Counted from the first letter of the stretch, positions 1 to 8,964 are shown. The stretch is 64,000 nucleotides of DNA from an uncultured Christensenella sp. (GCA_948466185.1 CAOJZM010000002.1:62001-126000); one strand, 5' to 3'. A program made the numbers and translations. The notes: a model not told the origin generated them from the letters alone.

Positions 1-1017
1 ATCAGGGTTTCAAAGAACAGCAATTATGATTTTTCTCATACCAATTTTAATATAACAACCACAACTGGCCCTGTTATTGTTGGGTCGGAAATAACCGCAA
101 AAGAGTTTAAACCTTCTTTCAATATTGAAAATCTTTCAATTATGACGGAAGGGGGAAACGTCAGATTGACAAAAGATATTGAATCCACATTCTCAAATCT
201 TTTTGTTACCACAGGCTCAGGTTCTTTTTCGACGGATATTGCACAACTTAATGTTTCAGATAACATTAAAATGACAACTTCAAATGGCCGTATTACACTT
301 CAAGATTTTGCTTATACCAATCATGAAGGTGAGTTAAAGAAGAAGTTTGAACTGAACGTTGGTGATGGTGCGTTTAAAGCAAATGATATTAATGCGTCGC
401 TATCTTTTGTTGCACACAACGGCAGTATTGAAATTACAAAAGTGCATGGCGATTTTGATGGCAATGAAACAAGTGAAAAAATCAACAATGCCAATATTAA
501 AGTGGGAGAAATCCTTGGTGATGTAAGTTTACTTAATATGAAAGACAGCAACATTGTGATTGATAAAACTGCAGGTCAGGTAAACATAGAAACCACGAAC
601 GGCAACATTACGGTGGGTAAAAATAATTCTGGATTAATTAATGCAAGCTGGCTTAAGACAAAGGGTGGTAATATAAATGCAATTATCTCTGACGATAATT
701 CAAATCAAAAACATTATTACACAACCGAGACTGGAAATATTAATTTAACATTTGTGACCAATATTAATTCCCAGAATGTTATCGACAGCGTAAGTGGAAA
801 TGTCAATTTCCAATTTGAAAGTAAATATAAATTTCTTCTTGTATTAAAGGATGCAAATGAAAAGCCATACGAAACACTGAATGAAAAATTGAAATTAGAC
901 TTTATTACCGAAGGACAATTTGAAAATCCAATGTATGTAAATGATTATTCTGGAAGTACACATTTTATTGATATTTCTACTAATGGAATAATTTCAGCAA
1001 ACTTAATAGCAAAATAG
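1..1017 (+). CDS. DUF4097-like beta-repeat surface protein, C-terminal part
   Basis: The frame is open from base 1, so the true start lies outside the window; 338 residues are visible. The protein is a run of short beta-strand repeats with the pattern 'T-T/S-N/G-G-N/R-I-x-hydrophobic' (for example ETTNGNITVG, TSNGRITLQD, TKGGNINAII), the signature of DUF4097/DUF4098-type right-handed beta-helix proteins often found in or outside the membrane. No C-terminal sorting motif or membrane segment is visible. Any anchor or signal peptide would be in the missing N-terminal part. Function is unknown; the family name is inferred from repeat pattern only. Confidence 0.6.
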   Translation: MRVSKNSNYDFSHTNFNITTTTGPVIVGSEITAKEFKPSFNIENLSIMTEGGNVRLTKDIESTFSNLFVTTGSGSFSTDIAQLNVSDNIKMTTSNGRITLQDFAYTNHEGELKKKFELNVGDGAFKANDINASLSFVAHNGSIEITKVHGDFDGNETSEKINNANIKVGEILGDVSLLNMKDSNIVIDKTAGQVNIETTNGNITVGKNNSGLINASWLKTKGGNINAIISDDNSNQKHYYTTETGNINLTFVTNINSQNVIDSVSGNVNFQFESKYKFLLVLKDANEKPYETLNEKLKLDFITEGQFENPMYVNDYSGSTHFIDISTNGIISANLIAK

Positions 1018-1045
1018 TCAACTAAAATTTAGTTGACTTTTTCTT
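1016..1045 (+). terminator. Rho-independent terminator
   Basis: An 11-bp perfect inverted repeat (AGTCAACTAAA / TTTAGTTGACT) with a one-base centre overlaps the stop codon of the upstream gene and is followed by a T-rich run. Confidence 0.8.
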
Positions 1046-1088
1046 TATATTTACATATAATATTAAGTATAAAAATAGGGGGATTAAA

Positions 1089-1538
1089 ATGGATTTTATG
1101 TTTTGGGTTTGGCTCGGAATCGTGGTTGTAACCGCAATTGTTGAATTTATTACCTTAGATATGACTTCAATTTGGTTTACTGCTGGTGCTGTGATTCCAT
1201 TTATATTATCCGCGATTGGCGGTGTATACTGGGTAATTCAAGTTGTTTTATTTGTGGTTTTGTCTTGTTTATTCATTTTCATGTTAAGACCTATAACCAA
1301 GAAATACCTACTGAGAAATGCCAATTTTAAAAGTAATACAGATGCTCTTATTGGCAAACAACTTAGAATGCTTTCTGGTTGCGATTTTGAAACAAATGGA
1401 ACGGTAAAGGTAAGCGGAGTTGTTTGGAGTGCGATAGATAAAGACAATGGTGTAATAGAAACTGACAGTGTTGTTAAAGTCGTTAAAGTTGATGGAAATA
1501 AGTTGATTGTTGAAAAAGTTTTGAAGGAGGATAAATAA
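1089..1538 (+). CDS. NfeD-like membrane protein
   Basis: 149 residues. Two to three hydrophobic segments (about 5-22, 30-50 and 52-68) are followed by a C-terminal beta-rich domain (about 80-145) with the pattern 'L-I-G-K ... G-x-V-K-V-x-G-V-x-W-x-A', typical of the OB-fold NfeD domain of the YbbK class. Such proteins pair with SPFH/band-7 proteins, and the next gene, one base downstream, is one. In the family they are thought to help assemble membrane microdomains or assist proteolysis; that role is inferred here. The start has a purine-rich RBS (AGGGGGATTAAA) directly upstream. Confidence 0.85.
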   Translation: MDFMFWVWLGIVVVTAIVEFITLDMTSIWFTAGAVIPFILSAIGGVYWVIQVVLFVVLSCLFIFMLRPITKKYLLRNANFKSNTDALIGKQLRMLSGCDFETNGTVKVSGVVWSAIDKDNGVIETDSVVKVVKVDGNKLIVEKVLKEDK

Positions 1539-1539
1539 T

Positions 1540-2460
1540 ATGCCAGCATGGGGAATTGTTCTTATAGTTTTTGGAGTTTTAATTTTAGTTGCACTTGGAT
1601 TTTCAATTAGAATTGTTAGACAGGCAAATGCAGTCGTTGTAGAACGTCTTGGAAAATATTGTAAGACCTTGGAAACAGGGATACATCTTATTATTCCATT
1701 TTTTGATAGGGCAAGCAAGCCTATTTCATTAAAGGAAATTGTTGCTGATTTCAAACCACAGCCAGTAATTACAAAAGATAACGTTACTATGCAAATAGAC
1801 ACAGTGGTATATTTTCAAATTACCGATGCAAAATTATTTTCTTATGGTGTAGATTCGCCTATCAAAGCGATTGAAAATCTCACAGCAACCACTTTAAGAA
1901 ATATTGTGGGTGAACTTGAACTTGATGAAACTTTAACATCAAGGGATACCGTTAATACAAAAATGAGGGTTATTCTTGATGAAGCAACGGATGCTTGGGG
2001 AATAAAAATTAATCGTGTGGAACTTAAAAATATCCTCCCTCCAAAAGATATTCAGGACGCAATGGAAAAACAAATGCGTGCAGAAAGAGAGCGTCGAGAG
2101 CAAATTCTTCGTGCTGAAGGTGAAAAGAAATCAAGCATTCTTGTGGCCGAAGGTGAAAAGCAAGCAAAAATTTTAAGAGCTGAGGCAGATAAACAAGCAA
2201 AAATTTTGGAGGCAGAGGCTGAACAAGCTGCACTTATTGCAACTGCCGAAGGTGAAAGCCAAGCGATTAATCTTATTAACAAAGCAAATCCAAGTCCTGC
2301 TTATGTAACCATGCAAGGTTTTGAGGCCTTAAAAGCTCTTGCGGAAGGTAATTCAACAAAGATAATTGTTCCAAGTGAAATACAAAATGTTGCGGGACTC
2401 TTGGCAAGCATTACTGAAACAATCAAAGATCCCAAAAAAGATAAGAAGAAGGGAGAATAA
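1540..2460 (+). CDS. SPFH/band-7 (stomatin/QmcA-like) membrane protein
   Basis: 306 residues. One N-terminal membrane segment (about 5-24) is followed by the band-7 domain with the hallmark 'V-x-E-R-L-G-K-Y ... L-x-x-G-x-H-x-x-I-P-F-F-D', then a long charged coiled coil (about 165-240, repeats of RAEGEKKS and EADKQAKI type) and the conserved C-terminal stretch ending in an alanine/leucine-rich segment. Length and order match the QmcA/stomatin class. The RBS is AGGAGGATAAATA. It forms an operon with the NfeD-like gene upstream and a membrane protein downstream. Likely role: oligomeric scaffold in membrane microdomains. Confidence 0.9.
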   Translation: MPAWGIVLIVFGVLILVALGFSIRIVRQANAVVVERLGKYCKTLETGIHLIIPFFDRASKPISLKEIVADFKPQPVITKDNVTMQIDTVVYFQITDAKLFSYGVDSPIKAIENLTATTLRNIVGELELDETLTSRDTVNTKMRVILDEATDAWGIKINRVELKNILPPKDIQDAMEKQMRAERERREQILRAEGEKKSSILVAEGEKQAKILRAEADKQAKILEAEAEQAALIATAEGESQAINLINKANPSPAYVTMQGFEALKALAEGNSTKIIVPSEIQNVAGLLASITETIKDPKKDKKKGE

Positions 2461-2462
2461 TT

Positions 2463-2987
2463 ATGAAAAAAGCTAAAACAAATTTAAAGAATTTAATTGT
2501 AGATTTAATAATGCTCATTTGCCCAGTACTATTCTTTATCTTTATGGCACAAAGCTACGTTTCCGGAACTTTAGATTTAGGATTGTTGGGTTCAAGTTCG
2601 GGTTCACTTGCAAACGGATATCAACTTATTGATTTTAACGGTGATGGTGCCTCTGATTTTAATGCGGTATGCTTGATCCTTGCTTGTATTTTCGCGGGAT
2701 TATTAATCGTGTTTGCAATGCTTTCTATTTTAAGAGACATAAATATTATAAAGACTAATAATTATGATAAACTTTTAAATGCGCTTAAGTTAGTTTCAAT
2801 TATAGTTTTACTTTTAACAACTATTGCTTCACTTATTACTGTTTGCACACAATATTCAGTTTCTGGTTCTGTAACGGATTCAAATATGGGTGCAGGATGG
2901 GCAGTGATTGTAAACATGATTCTTTCTTTTGTTTTAGTGTTTACCTACCTTGTTTCGCTTATTGGACATGTGAGAAAGAAAAAATAA
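2463..2987 (+). CDS. four-helix membrane protein of unknown function
   Basis: 174 residues with four predicted membrane spans (about 10-30, 65-90, 105-128, 142-166). The loop between spans 1 and 2 is rich in Ser/Gly and contains DFNGDGASDF, which resembles an EF-hand-like or FG-GAP-type D-x-N/D-x-D calcium loop. It sits three bases after the SPFH gene and has the RBS AGGGAGAATAATT, so it is part of that operon and may be a microdomain client. No family is recognised. Confidence 0.75.
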   Translation: MKKAKTNLKNLIVDLIMLICPVLFFIFMAQSYVSGTLDLGLLGSSSGSLANGYQLIDFNGDGASDFNAVCLILACIFAGLLIVFAMLSILRDINIIKTNNYDKLLNALKLVSIIVLLLTTIASLITVCTQYSVSGSVTDSNMGAGWAVIVNMILSFVLVFTYLVSLIGHVRKKK

Positions 2988-2997
2988 ATATAATAAA

Positions 2998-3023
2998 AAC
3001 GTCGAGATGTTCGGCGTTTTTTA
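2998..3023 (+). terminator. Rho-independent terminator
   Basis: An 8-bp stem (AACGTCGA / TCGGCGTT, one G-T pair) with a five-base loop is followed by a T run; it ends the NfeD-SPFH operon. Confidence 0.75.
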
Positions 3024-3037
3024 TTGTAATTTCATGT

Positions 3038-3075
3038 TTTAACCTTATTTATATTTATCTCATACAATATTAAAT
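3038..3075 (+). promoter_or_regulatory. murC promoter, possibly giving a leaderless mRNA
   Basis: A TACAAT -10 box lies at 3063-3068, only seven bases before the murC ATG at 3076. No Shine-Dalgarno sequence is present in the preceding bases. The -35 is poor (TTTAAC near 3038, long spacer). Confidence 0.4.
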
Positions 3076-4338
3076 ATGAAATATATATTTTTAGGTATTG
3101 GTGGAATCAGCATGTCAGCACTAGCCTTACTTTTAAAACAAGATGGGCAAAAGGTTGTAGGATACGATTCAACACCAAGCGAGTTGACAAAACGCTTGGA
3201 AGGTCAGGGGATAAGAATCTATTATAATGAAATATTAACACCTTTAAATCATGCAGATATCATTGTGGTAAGTTCCGCCATAAAGGAAGATGATAAAGTT
3301 TTGCTGTATGCAAAAAGCTTGCACAAAAAAATTATGACAAGGGGAGAACTGTTAGGCCAGATTTCCAAAGATTATAAAAACGTAATTGCCATAAGTGGAG
3401 CACATGGCAAGACAACAACAACAGCTTTAATTTCCAGTATTTTTATTGCTGCAGGTTTAAATCCTAGTGTACATATCGGTGGGCTTTTATGTGAACAAAA
3501 CAGCAATGTTATTGCAGGAACAAAGGATTTCTTTATAACTGAAGCCTGTGAATACAAAGATAATTTTTTGTATTTAAATCCTACATTAAGCGTGGTTTTA
3601 AATGTTGAGGCTGAGCATCTTGACTATTTTAAAACTTTTGAAAATGTTCAAAAATCATTTTTACAGTTTATCAAACAAAGCAAGAATACTATTGCGCCTC
3701 CTCCTTATTCAAAAGAAGAATCTTATTTCTCCTTTAAAAATTATAAAGAAGATATTTCGGGCCTAAAGTTTGACTGCTATTATAATGATTCCTTTTTCAT
3801 TAAAATAAAATGTAATTTACATGGTTTGCACAATGTAAAAAACATTTTAACAGCTATAGAAGTTGCTAACTTTTTTGGTGTGCGTAAGAAGGATATACAA
3901 AAAGGTATTGCTTATTTTAAAGGTGTAAAAAGACGTTTTGAAAAACATAGGTTTTATAATGGAAGTACTCTTATTTTTGATTATGCACATCATCCAACAG
4001 AAATAGAAAGAGTATTAGCCACTGTCAAAAGCATTTGCAAAGGCAGGTTATATGTAATTTTTCAACCACATACATATTCACGAACCAAGCTTTTCTTCTC
4101 AGACTTTGTTAATTGCTTTAAAAGGGCAGATGAAGTGATGATCTTTAAAACTTATCCGGCCCGTGAACCATATGACGAAAATGGGGACGCAAAGCGATTA
4201 TACGAAGTGTTATCCTCATTTACTAGGGTTAGTTATTCTGAGGATTACAATATTTTAACCTCATTTGGTGATTTAAAAGAAAACGACGTGGTATTGGTGT
4301 TAGGGGCAGGCGATTTTTATGACAAATGTAAATTTTAG
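3076..4338 (+). CDS. murC: UDP-N-acetylmuramate--L-alanine ligase MurC
   Basis: 420 residues. MurC adds L-alanine to UDP-MurNAc with ATP in the cytoplasm, the first step in building the peptidoglycan stem peptide. The N-terminal Rossmann motif G-I-G-G-I-S-M-S-A is MurC-type, and the P-loop G-A-H-G-K-T-T-T-T occurs near residue 110, followed by the Mur central domain (EACEYKDNFL ... LNVEAEHLDYF) and the C-terminal ligase domain (FDYAHHPTEI ... FQPHTYSRT). The protein is a little shorter than the usual 440-480 residues. No RBS is visible; the close -10 box suggests leaderless translation. It is monocistronic and far from other mur genes. Confidence 0.95.
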   Translation: MKYIFLGIGGISMSALALLLKQDGQKVVGYDSTPSELTKRLEGQGIRIYYNEILTPLNHADIIVVSSAIKEDDKVLLYAKSLHKKIMTRGELLGQISKDYKNVIAISGAHGKTTTTALISSIFIAAGLNPSVHIGGLLCEQNSNVIAGTKDFFITEACEYKDNFLYLNPTLSVVLNVEAEHLDYFKTFENVQKSFLQFIKQSKNTIAPPPYSKEESYFSFKNYKEDISGLKFDCYYNDSFFIKIKCNLHGLHNVKNILTAIEVANFFGVRKKDIQKGIAYFKGVKRRFEKHRFYNGSTLIFDYAHHPTEIERVLATVKSICKGRLYVIFQPHTYSRTKLFFSDFVNCFKRADEVMIFKTYPAREPYDENGDAKRLYEVLSSFTRVSYSEDYNILTSFGDLKENDVVLVLGAGDFYDKCKF

Positions 4339-4364
4339 AACGCAATAAAAATTTTTGCAAGAAT

Positions 4365-4399
4365 TTGACAAATTTTGTTAAAGGTGATAATCTGATAAC
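4365..4399 (+). promoter_or_regulatory. Promoter for the HD-domain gene
   Basis: TTGACA at 4365-4370 and GATAAT at 4386-4391 (15-bp spacer; an alternative -10, GATAAC, lies at 4394). An AAGGT RBS follows before the ATG at 4414. Confidence 0.55.
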
Positions 4400-4413
4400 A
4401 TAAGGTAAAAACT

Positions 4414-4974
4414 ATGAATTTAGATTATGATTATGTTTTGCAATTTGCAAAAAAGAAGCATGAGGGTCAGTATCGGGCTGATGGGATTACTCCATATATA
4501 AATCATCCGATACTGGTTGCAGAGCTTATTAAGAAATATAAAAAATCTAAGAATATAGATGCAATTGTCGCTGCTGCACTTTTGCATGACACTTTAGAGG
4601 ACACATTTACCTCTTATCGTGAACTTATAGATTGTTTTGGAGAAATGGTTGCAAGTATGGTTATTGAACTTACAACAGCGGACTATATGTGTGATCTTGT
4701 CGGCAAAGCAAATTACTTAAAAACTAGGATGTGCATAATGTCTCCGTATGCCTTTATGATAAAACTTTGTGACAGACTTGCAAACATTATGGATAGTAAT
4801 AATTTATCGCGTTCAAGACGAATAAAACTCAAAAATGAAACGATAGAAATTCTTGCTTACCTTGAAGAGTATAAAACTTTAACACCTTCACAGCAAAATC
4901 TTATAGATAAAATAAAAGAAGAACTTCAATTTATGGATATCACCCATGAAATTGTGGGGGAAGAAGAGCATTAA
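4414..4974 (+). CDS. HD-domain small alarmone hydrolase-like protein (SpoT/MESH1 type)
   Basis: 186 residues. The sequence follows the RelA/SpoT hydrolase domain: H-E-G-Q-Y-R near residue 16, Y-I-N-H-P-I, then A-A-L-L-H-D-T-L-E-D-T with the metal-binding H-D pair, and K-L-C-D-R-L-A-N with the final aspartate. It has no synthetase, TGS or ACT domain, so it matches the stand-alone MESH1-like class that removes the 3' pyrophosphate of (p)ppGpp. That activity is inferred from the family. It stands alone between murC and the restriction gene. Confidence 0.8.
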   Translation: MNLDYDYVLQFAKKKHEGQYRADGITPYINHPILVAELIKKYKKSKNIDAIVAAALLHDTLEDTFTSYRELIDCFGEMVASMVIELTTADYMCDLVGKANYLKTRMCIMSPYAFMIKLCDRLANIMDSNNLSRSRRIKLKNETIEILAYLEEYKTLTPSQQNLIDKIKEELQFMDITHEIVGEEEH

Positions 4975-4983
4975 AAATATGTG

Positions 4984-5011
4984 AAAAAGAATGACCAACA
5001 TTCTTTTTTTT
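4984..5011 (+). terminator. Rho-independent terminator
   Basis: A 10-bp stem (AAAAAGAATG / CATTCTTTTT) with loop ACCAA is followed by further T residues. Confidence 0.85.
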
Positions 5012-5038
5012 GTTGTGTTTTTATTCTGTGACAAGTTC

Positions 5039-5067
5039 TTGTAAAAAATAACATGTTATGTTATAAT
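5039..5067 (+). promoter_or_regulatory. Promoter of restriction nuclease gene with internal palindrome
   Basis: TTGTAA (5039-5044) and TATAAT (5062-5067) are separated by 17 bp. The spacer contains the perfect 12-bp palindrome ATAACATGTTAT (5048-5059), which could be a repressor site. No controller gene lies nearby. Confidence 0.6.
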
Positions 5068-5098
5068 TAACTATATAATAACATTTTTAGGAGAAAAT

Positions 5099-6259
5099 AT
5101 GGCGGTATTAAGGAAAATGGGGAAAATATTGCCTCATAAACTTACATTCAGAATATCAAAAACTGGAGAGGCAAGAAGTGGTGCAGAGTTATATAAAAGG
5201 CGTAACAGTCGCAGCTATCGTGGGTTGATGCAGTATGTAACATGGAATAAACTTATGACGGGGGAGATAACTCCAAATATCTTAAGTCAATATGGCAATG
5301 GTTGTTTGGTTTGGCTAAGTCCAAAAGAGTATTTTGGGGATAACTATCCCGAGAGAGCGGACAAGTTAAATCCAAAGTTTGTTTTAGGAAAAACTGGTTT
5401 TATTTATTATACAAGTATTGAAGAATACAGAAAGTTTCCTCCACTTGAAAATTGGAAGGAATTGTATGAATTGGAAACTAAGGGGAAACGAGAGAATGAC
5501 AATTCATGGGTAGGCGATTATTGTTTGAATATTAAAAATACCAGCCATAAGAAGATTTCTGAAATCTGTAAGGATTCTGAGGCAAAGAAATCAGATATAG
5601 ATATAAATATGATATTGCAAAACTATGGCGTTGAACTTCCATCTAAAAAACTTCCTAAACAATGTGGCATAGGTAACTATGACTACGATTATGCAAATGA
5701 GGAAATGATTGAAAATGTAAAGCTTCAGATGTTATACATGGCGTTAGCATGTGAGGATTCAAATGGACAAAATTTTAAAAGTTATTTAAAAAGCAATTAT
5801 CAAAAATTATTGACGGAAGGTAAAGACGCAACGTTTGTAAAGAATATAAACTCTAATAATTATGATAAAATGTATGATGAGTTTTTCTTGGAACTTAAGC
5901 AGGAATGTGAGGAAAAAAGGCTATTAAATTTTGTAGAACTTCAGAAGGTGAATGCTTGGAACACAACTTTAAATAGGCCAATTTGCCCATTGTGTGGTAA
6001 AACTATGACTTCAAATGATTTTTTTCAAGCCATTGAACAAGCGGAAGGAAGAAAGGTGCAAGATAATACACAACGTGCCATTGTCCTTATGCATATAAAT
6101 GCCTTGCGCTCGGGGCAGCTTAATCACAGGATTTATAATCTTGGGTGGGGACATAATTTTTGTAATGCAATTCAGGGTGATAAAAATATTGAGGACACCA
6201 TAGCAGAGCTAAAGCGGGTTGTGGAGACTTTCGAAAAAAATACTGGACATATTGGTTAA
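5099..6259 (+). CDS. type II restriction endonuclease, HNH family, BstXI-like
   Basis: 386 residues. The C-terminal third carries an HNH-type zinc/metal site: C-P-L-C-G near residue 298, then V-L-M-H-I-N-A-L-R-S-G-Q-L-N-H and N-L-G-W-G-H-N-F-C-N-A, a pattern I associate with BstXI-type nucleases (which read CCAN6TGG). The N-terminal part has no recognised motif and probably reads DNA. It is convergent with a DNA methyltransferase gene, the usual partner. RBS is TAGGAGAAAAT. The nuclease call is fairly firm; the BstXI affiliation and specificity are inference. Confidence 0.7.
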   Translation: MAVLRKMGKILPHKLTFRISKTGEARSGAELYKRRNSRSYRGLMQYVTWNKLMTGEITPNILSQYGNGCLVWLSPKEYFGDNYPERADKLNPKFVLGKTGFIYYTSIEEYRKFPPLENWKELYELETKGKRENDNSWVGDYCLNIKNTSHKKISEICKDSEAKKSDIDINMILQNYGVELPSKKLPKQCGIGNYDYDYANEEMIENVKLQMLYMALACEDSNGQNFKSYLKSNYQKLLTEGKDATFVKNINSNNYDKMYDEFFLELKQECEEKRLLNFVELQKVNAWNTTLNRPICPLCGKTMTSNDFFQAIEQAEGRKVQDNTQRAIVLMHINALRSGQLNHRIYNLGWGHNFCNAIQGDKNIEDTIAELKRVVETFEKNTGHIG

Positions 6260-6271
6260 ATTTGAGGCAAT

Positions 6272-6301
6272 AAAAAAGAGGATTTATTCATCCTCTTTTT
6301 T
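6272..6301. terminator. Bidirectional terminator between restriction and methyltransferase genes
   Basis: An 11-bp stem (AAAAAAGAGGA / TCCTCTTTTTT) with an eight-base loop serves both convergent genes. Confidence 0.85.
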
Positions 6302-8362
6302 TAAATTTTTATTTGCAAGATTATAATAATTCTCATTAATTTCGTAACCTATGCCAAGTTTGTTGTTTTGTTTGCACCATAAAAGTGTTGTTCCGCTGCC
6401 AAGGAATGGGTCCAGTAGATATTTGTCCTTTTGAAGATAGGGGCTTACTAAATTTACTAATTTTATAGGGTATGGGGCGGTGTGATTATATATGTTTTCT
6501 CCTTTTGAGTTTATCTTAAACACCGGGTTTATTTCAGCAATATTTTTATGGTTACTTCCATGCCCGTTTTTATTGAAAACAAATATATGTTCATAACAGT
6601 TTATACACTTTACATAACCGCTAAAAAGGTTTACTGTTGAATTTCTTTTGGATTGTACTTCGCCTTTGTCCCAAATAATATTTTCAACTAAATTAAATCC
6701 TATTATTTCAAATATCATGCAAGAAAGGAATCCTAATGGTAAACGTCTATTTGACATTTGAGAAGTTATGTATATGTTGTCCTCGCCTACGATGTCGCCT
6801 ATATTATATAGATAATTAGCGTTATCTGTTAATGTATTATACACTGCAGTAGCATTTATCATCATATCAATTAAATATAACAATAAGTTTTTCCACTGAG
6901 AATATTCTCGAGCGTTATAATATGGGGGTGATGTTATTGCCGTTCCGACTTGATTTGGCAAAAGCCGCTTTATTTCAAGGGAGGAATTACCATAATTAAT
7001 TGAAATTGTTGATCCTATCTTTTTTCTGCCTATTGTTTTATCTATAAGATTAAATATCTTGGTAAATAGTTGAACTATTGGAAGGTCAGAATATGTTTTT
7101 GAATATTTTTCTGGCAGAGTAAATTGTTCATCTTGTAATGAGAAAACATTTCGATTGTAGAGTATTCTGTCGTGGTCTATGATATTGTAGGTTAATATTT
7201 TTTCTTCGCCCCAAGTGTAATATTTTAATATCATTTCTAGCCAGTTTGCATTTTCATTAAAAATATCCCTTCTCCATAGGCCATATAATTCATTTGTTAT
7301 TTTGTTATTATTGTTATTTTCTTCAAGTTTAAAATTTCGATATACGCTATATTCATCGAAGCGTTTGCCTCTTCCAGACTTGCTTCGGTCTTGACAATTT
7401 GGATTCAGGCATTCAAAACTTCTTAAAAACATTTCAGGATAGGAGTTTTTCGCTTGATGGGTTGACATGCAGGAAGGGCAAGGTACAGCAGTTTCATCAT
7501 GGTAGATTTTTTTCAAAGTTACAATTATGGTGTTTTGATTTTTTTCAATGAAGCAATCTTCAAATTTATATCCTGTTGAAATTCCTTCGTAAAATTTTTC
7601 AGCGATATTAGCTGAAGGATTATTGGGGAATCGATTGTTTATAAAATCTTGTAAGACCTTGATTTGATTTTTCTTTTTAAAAGGATAGTATTTATTCTGA
7701 TACTGTATAAAATTTTCTGCATAAAGGGTGGTTTGGTAAACAGTTTTCCATGTTATGTCATTGTTGTTTTTATCAAATATTTGTCCATCAAACACAAGAA
7801 ACATATAACGATAATTTTCAAGTTTATTGTAAAGAGAAGCAATTAAATTAAATATGTATTGATTGTTATAGTCATGATTTTTGAAATCTTCTTGATTTAT
7901 TTTTAGGATAATTGAAGAGTAGTCAAACAATTTTTGACGTTTGCTTTCATAATATTTCATCCATTCATCTTTGAATGAAACTGTGGAAATATTATGATTT
8001 TGAATATTGATATACTTTTGCTTTATTGAATTAAGAATTTGATTAGAATCATATGTTTTTAGGCGTGCAATTATATCTTTGCATACCATATCGATATCGT
8101 CAAGTGTATAGTTTATTGTTGGAAAAGATTGAATGTCATATGCTAATAATATCTCTTCATTGCCATAATAAAAATAATTTCTCAAAGCTTTTCTTTCTAT
8201 GGTATTAAAAATTCTATTGTTGTTTTTTTGTTCGCGTTTATATATTGCAGTAAGTTGTTTATCAAAATATCTAGTAGTGTCAAAAAGTATTTTGGTCAGT
8301 AAGGAGTCTTCGATGTCAGTTTCAAGCATCTGTTTTATCTGGTTTAGATTCGTATTTGGCAT
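6284..8362 (-). CDS. DNA methyltransferase (beta class), partner of restriction nuclease
   Basis: 692 residues. The catalytic motif IV T-S-P-P-Y-Y-N-A-R is near residue 478 and the AdoMet motif D-P-F-L-G-S-G-T-T near residue 655, so the order is IV before I: a beta-class amino-methyltransferase (N4-cytosine or N6-adenine). A CxxC...CxxxxC zinc-like cluster (CPSCM ... CLNPNC) lies near 290-320 and the first 280 residues look like a recognition domain. RBS AAGGAGT precedes the ATG. It would protect host sites from the convergent nuclease. The gene starts 24 bp from tRNA-Arg. Confidence 0.85.
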   Translation of the reverse strand: MPNTNLNQIKQMLETDIEDSLLTKILFDTTRYFDKQLTAIYKREQKNNNRIFNTIERKALRNYFYYGNEEILLAYDIQSFPTINYTLDDIDMVCKDIIARLKTYDSNQILNSIKQKYINIQNHNISTVSFKDEWMKYYESKRQKLFDYSSIILKINQEDFKNHDYNNQYIFNLIASLYNKLENYRYMFLVFDGQIFDKNNNDITWKTVYQTTLYAENFIQYQNKYYPFKKKNQIKVLQDFINNRFPNNPSANIAEKFYEGISTGYKFEDCFIEKNQNTIIVTLKKIYHDETAVPCPSCMSTHQAKNSYPEMFLRSFECLNPNCQDRSKSGRGKRFDEYSVYRNFKLEENNNNNKITNELYGLWRRDIFNENANWLEMILKYYTWGEEKILTYNIIDHDRILYNRNVFSLQDEQFTLPEKYSKTYSDLPIVQLFTKIFNLIDKTIGRKKIGSTISINYGNSSLEIKRLLPNQVGTAITSPPYYNAREYSQWKNLLLYLIDMMINATAVYNTLTDNANYLYNIGDIVGEDNIYITSQMSNRRLPLGFLSCMIFEIIGFNLVENIIWDKGEVQSKRNSTVNLFSGYVKCINCYEHIFVFNKNGHGSNHKNIAEINPVFKINSKGENIYNHTAPYPIKLVNLVSPYLQKDKYLLDPFLGSGTTLLWCKQNNKLGIGYEINENYYNLANKNLKKEDE

Positions 8363-8385
8363 TTTGACTCCTTTATAAACTAAAT

Positions 8386-8461
8386 TGGTGTTCCCGGGGC
8401 GATTCGAACGCCCGACCCTTCCTTAGGAGGGAAGTGCTCTATCCTGCTGAGCTACGGAAAC
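8386..8461 (-). tRNA. tRNA-Arg(CCU)
   Basis: A full cloverleaf is present on the minus strand: 7-bp acceptor stem (GTTTCCG / CGGGAAC, one G-T pair), anticodon stem CTTCC/GGAAG with loop CTCCTAA (anticodon CCT), T-arm GGGCG-TTCGAAT-CGCCC and an encoded CCA end. Confidence 0.95.
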
Positions 8462-8531
8462 ATAAAAATATCGCGAAAATATTTCGCTAATAAAGTATAT
8501 CATATTATGATTAGAAATACAATTAATATTG

Positions 8532-8560
8532 TTGCTAATTTGATTTTTTTGTGTTAATAT
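8532..8560 (+). promoter_or_regulatory. Promoter of small membrane protein gene
   Basis: TTGCTA (8532-8537) and TAATAT (8555-8560) with a 17-bp spacer. Confidence 0.5.
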
Positions 8561-8580
8561 AAATTCATAGGAGGGCCAGC

Positions 8581-8964
8581 ATGTCAAAATTTTTTAAGAT
8601 TTTGTTTAGAATTGGAACTTCGCAGGAAATGGCCAGACAGATTAAGTCTGATCCAGTAAAAAGAGAAAAAAGCATTAGGTTTGGGATTCTGTCGATTATA
8701 TTGTCTATATTTGCATTTGCATGTTCTTGTTTGATGCTGTTATTTGGTTCAATTCAGGATTCAGCGTTACTTATTTTCCTTATGATAATAATTATTGCTC
8801 TTGGCGTTGCAGGGCCCGTGATACTTTTGATTGATTCACTGATTTATTGTATTACCCAATTAACAATTAATAAAAAATGGGTTACTTGGCTTGCAGTTGT
8901 TGTACTTGTGTTGGCATTTGCTGGAAGTATCTTTATGATATTGCATGGATTTAATACTATTTAA
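8581..8964 (+). CDS. small three-span membrane protein
   Basis: 127 residues. A basic N-terminal 35 residues (REKSIRFG) precede three predicted membrane spans (about 38-60, 66-92, 102-122). RBS AGGAGGGCCAGC is strong. It is monocistronic with its own promoter and a shared terminator with the convergent large surface gene. No family or function is recognised. Confidence 0.75.
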   Translation: MSKFFKILFRIGTSQEMARQIKSDPVKREKSIRFGILSIILSIFAFACSCLMLLFGSIQDSALLIFLMIIIIALGVAGPVILLIDSLIYCITQLTINKKWVTWLAVVVLVLAFAGSIFMILHGFNTI

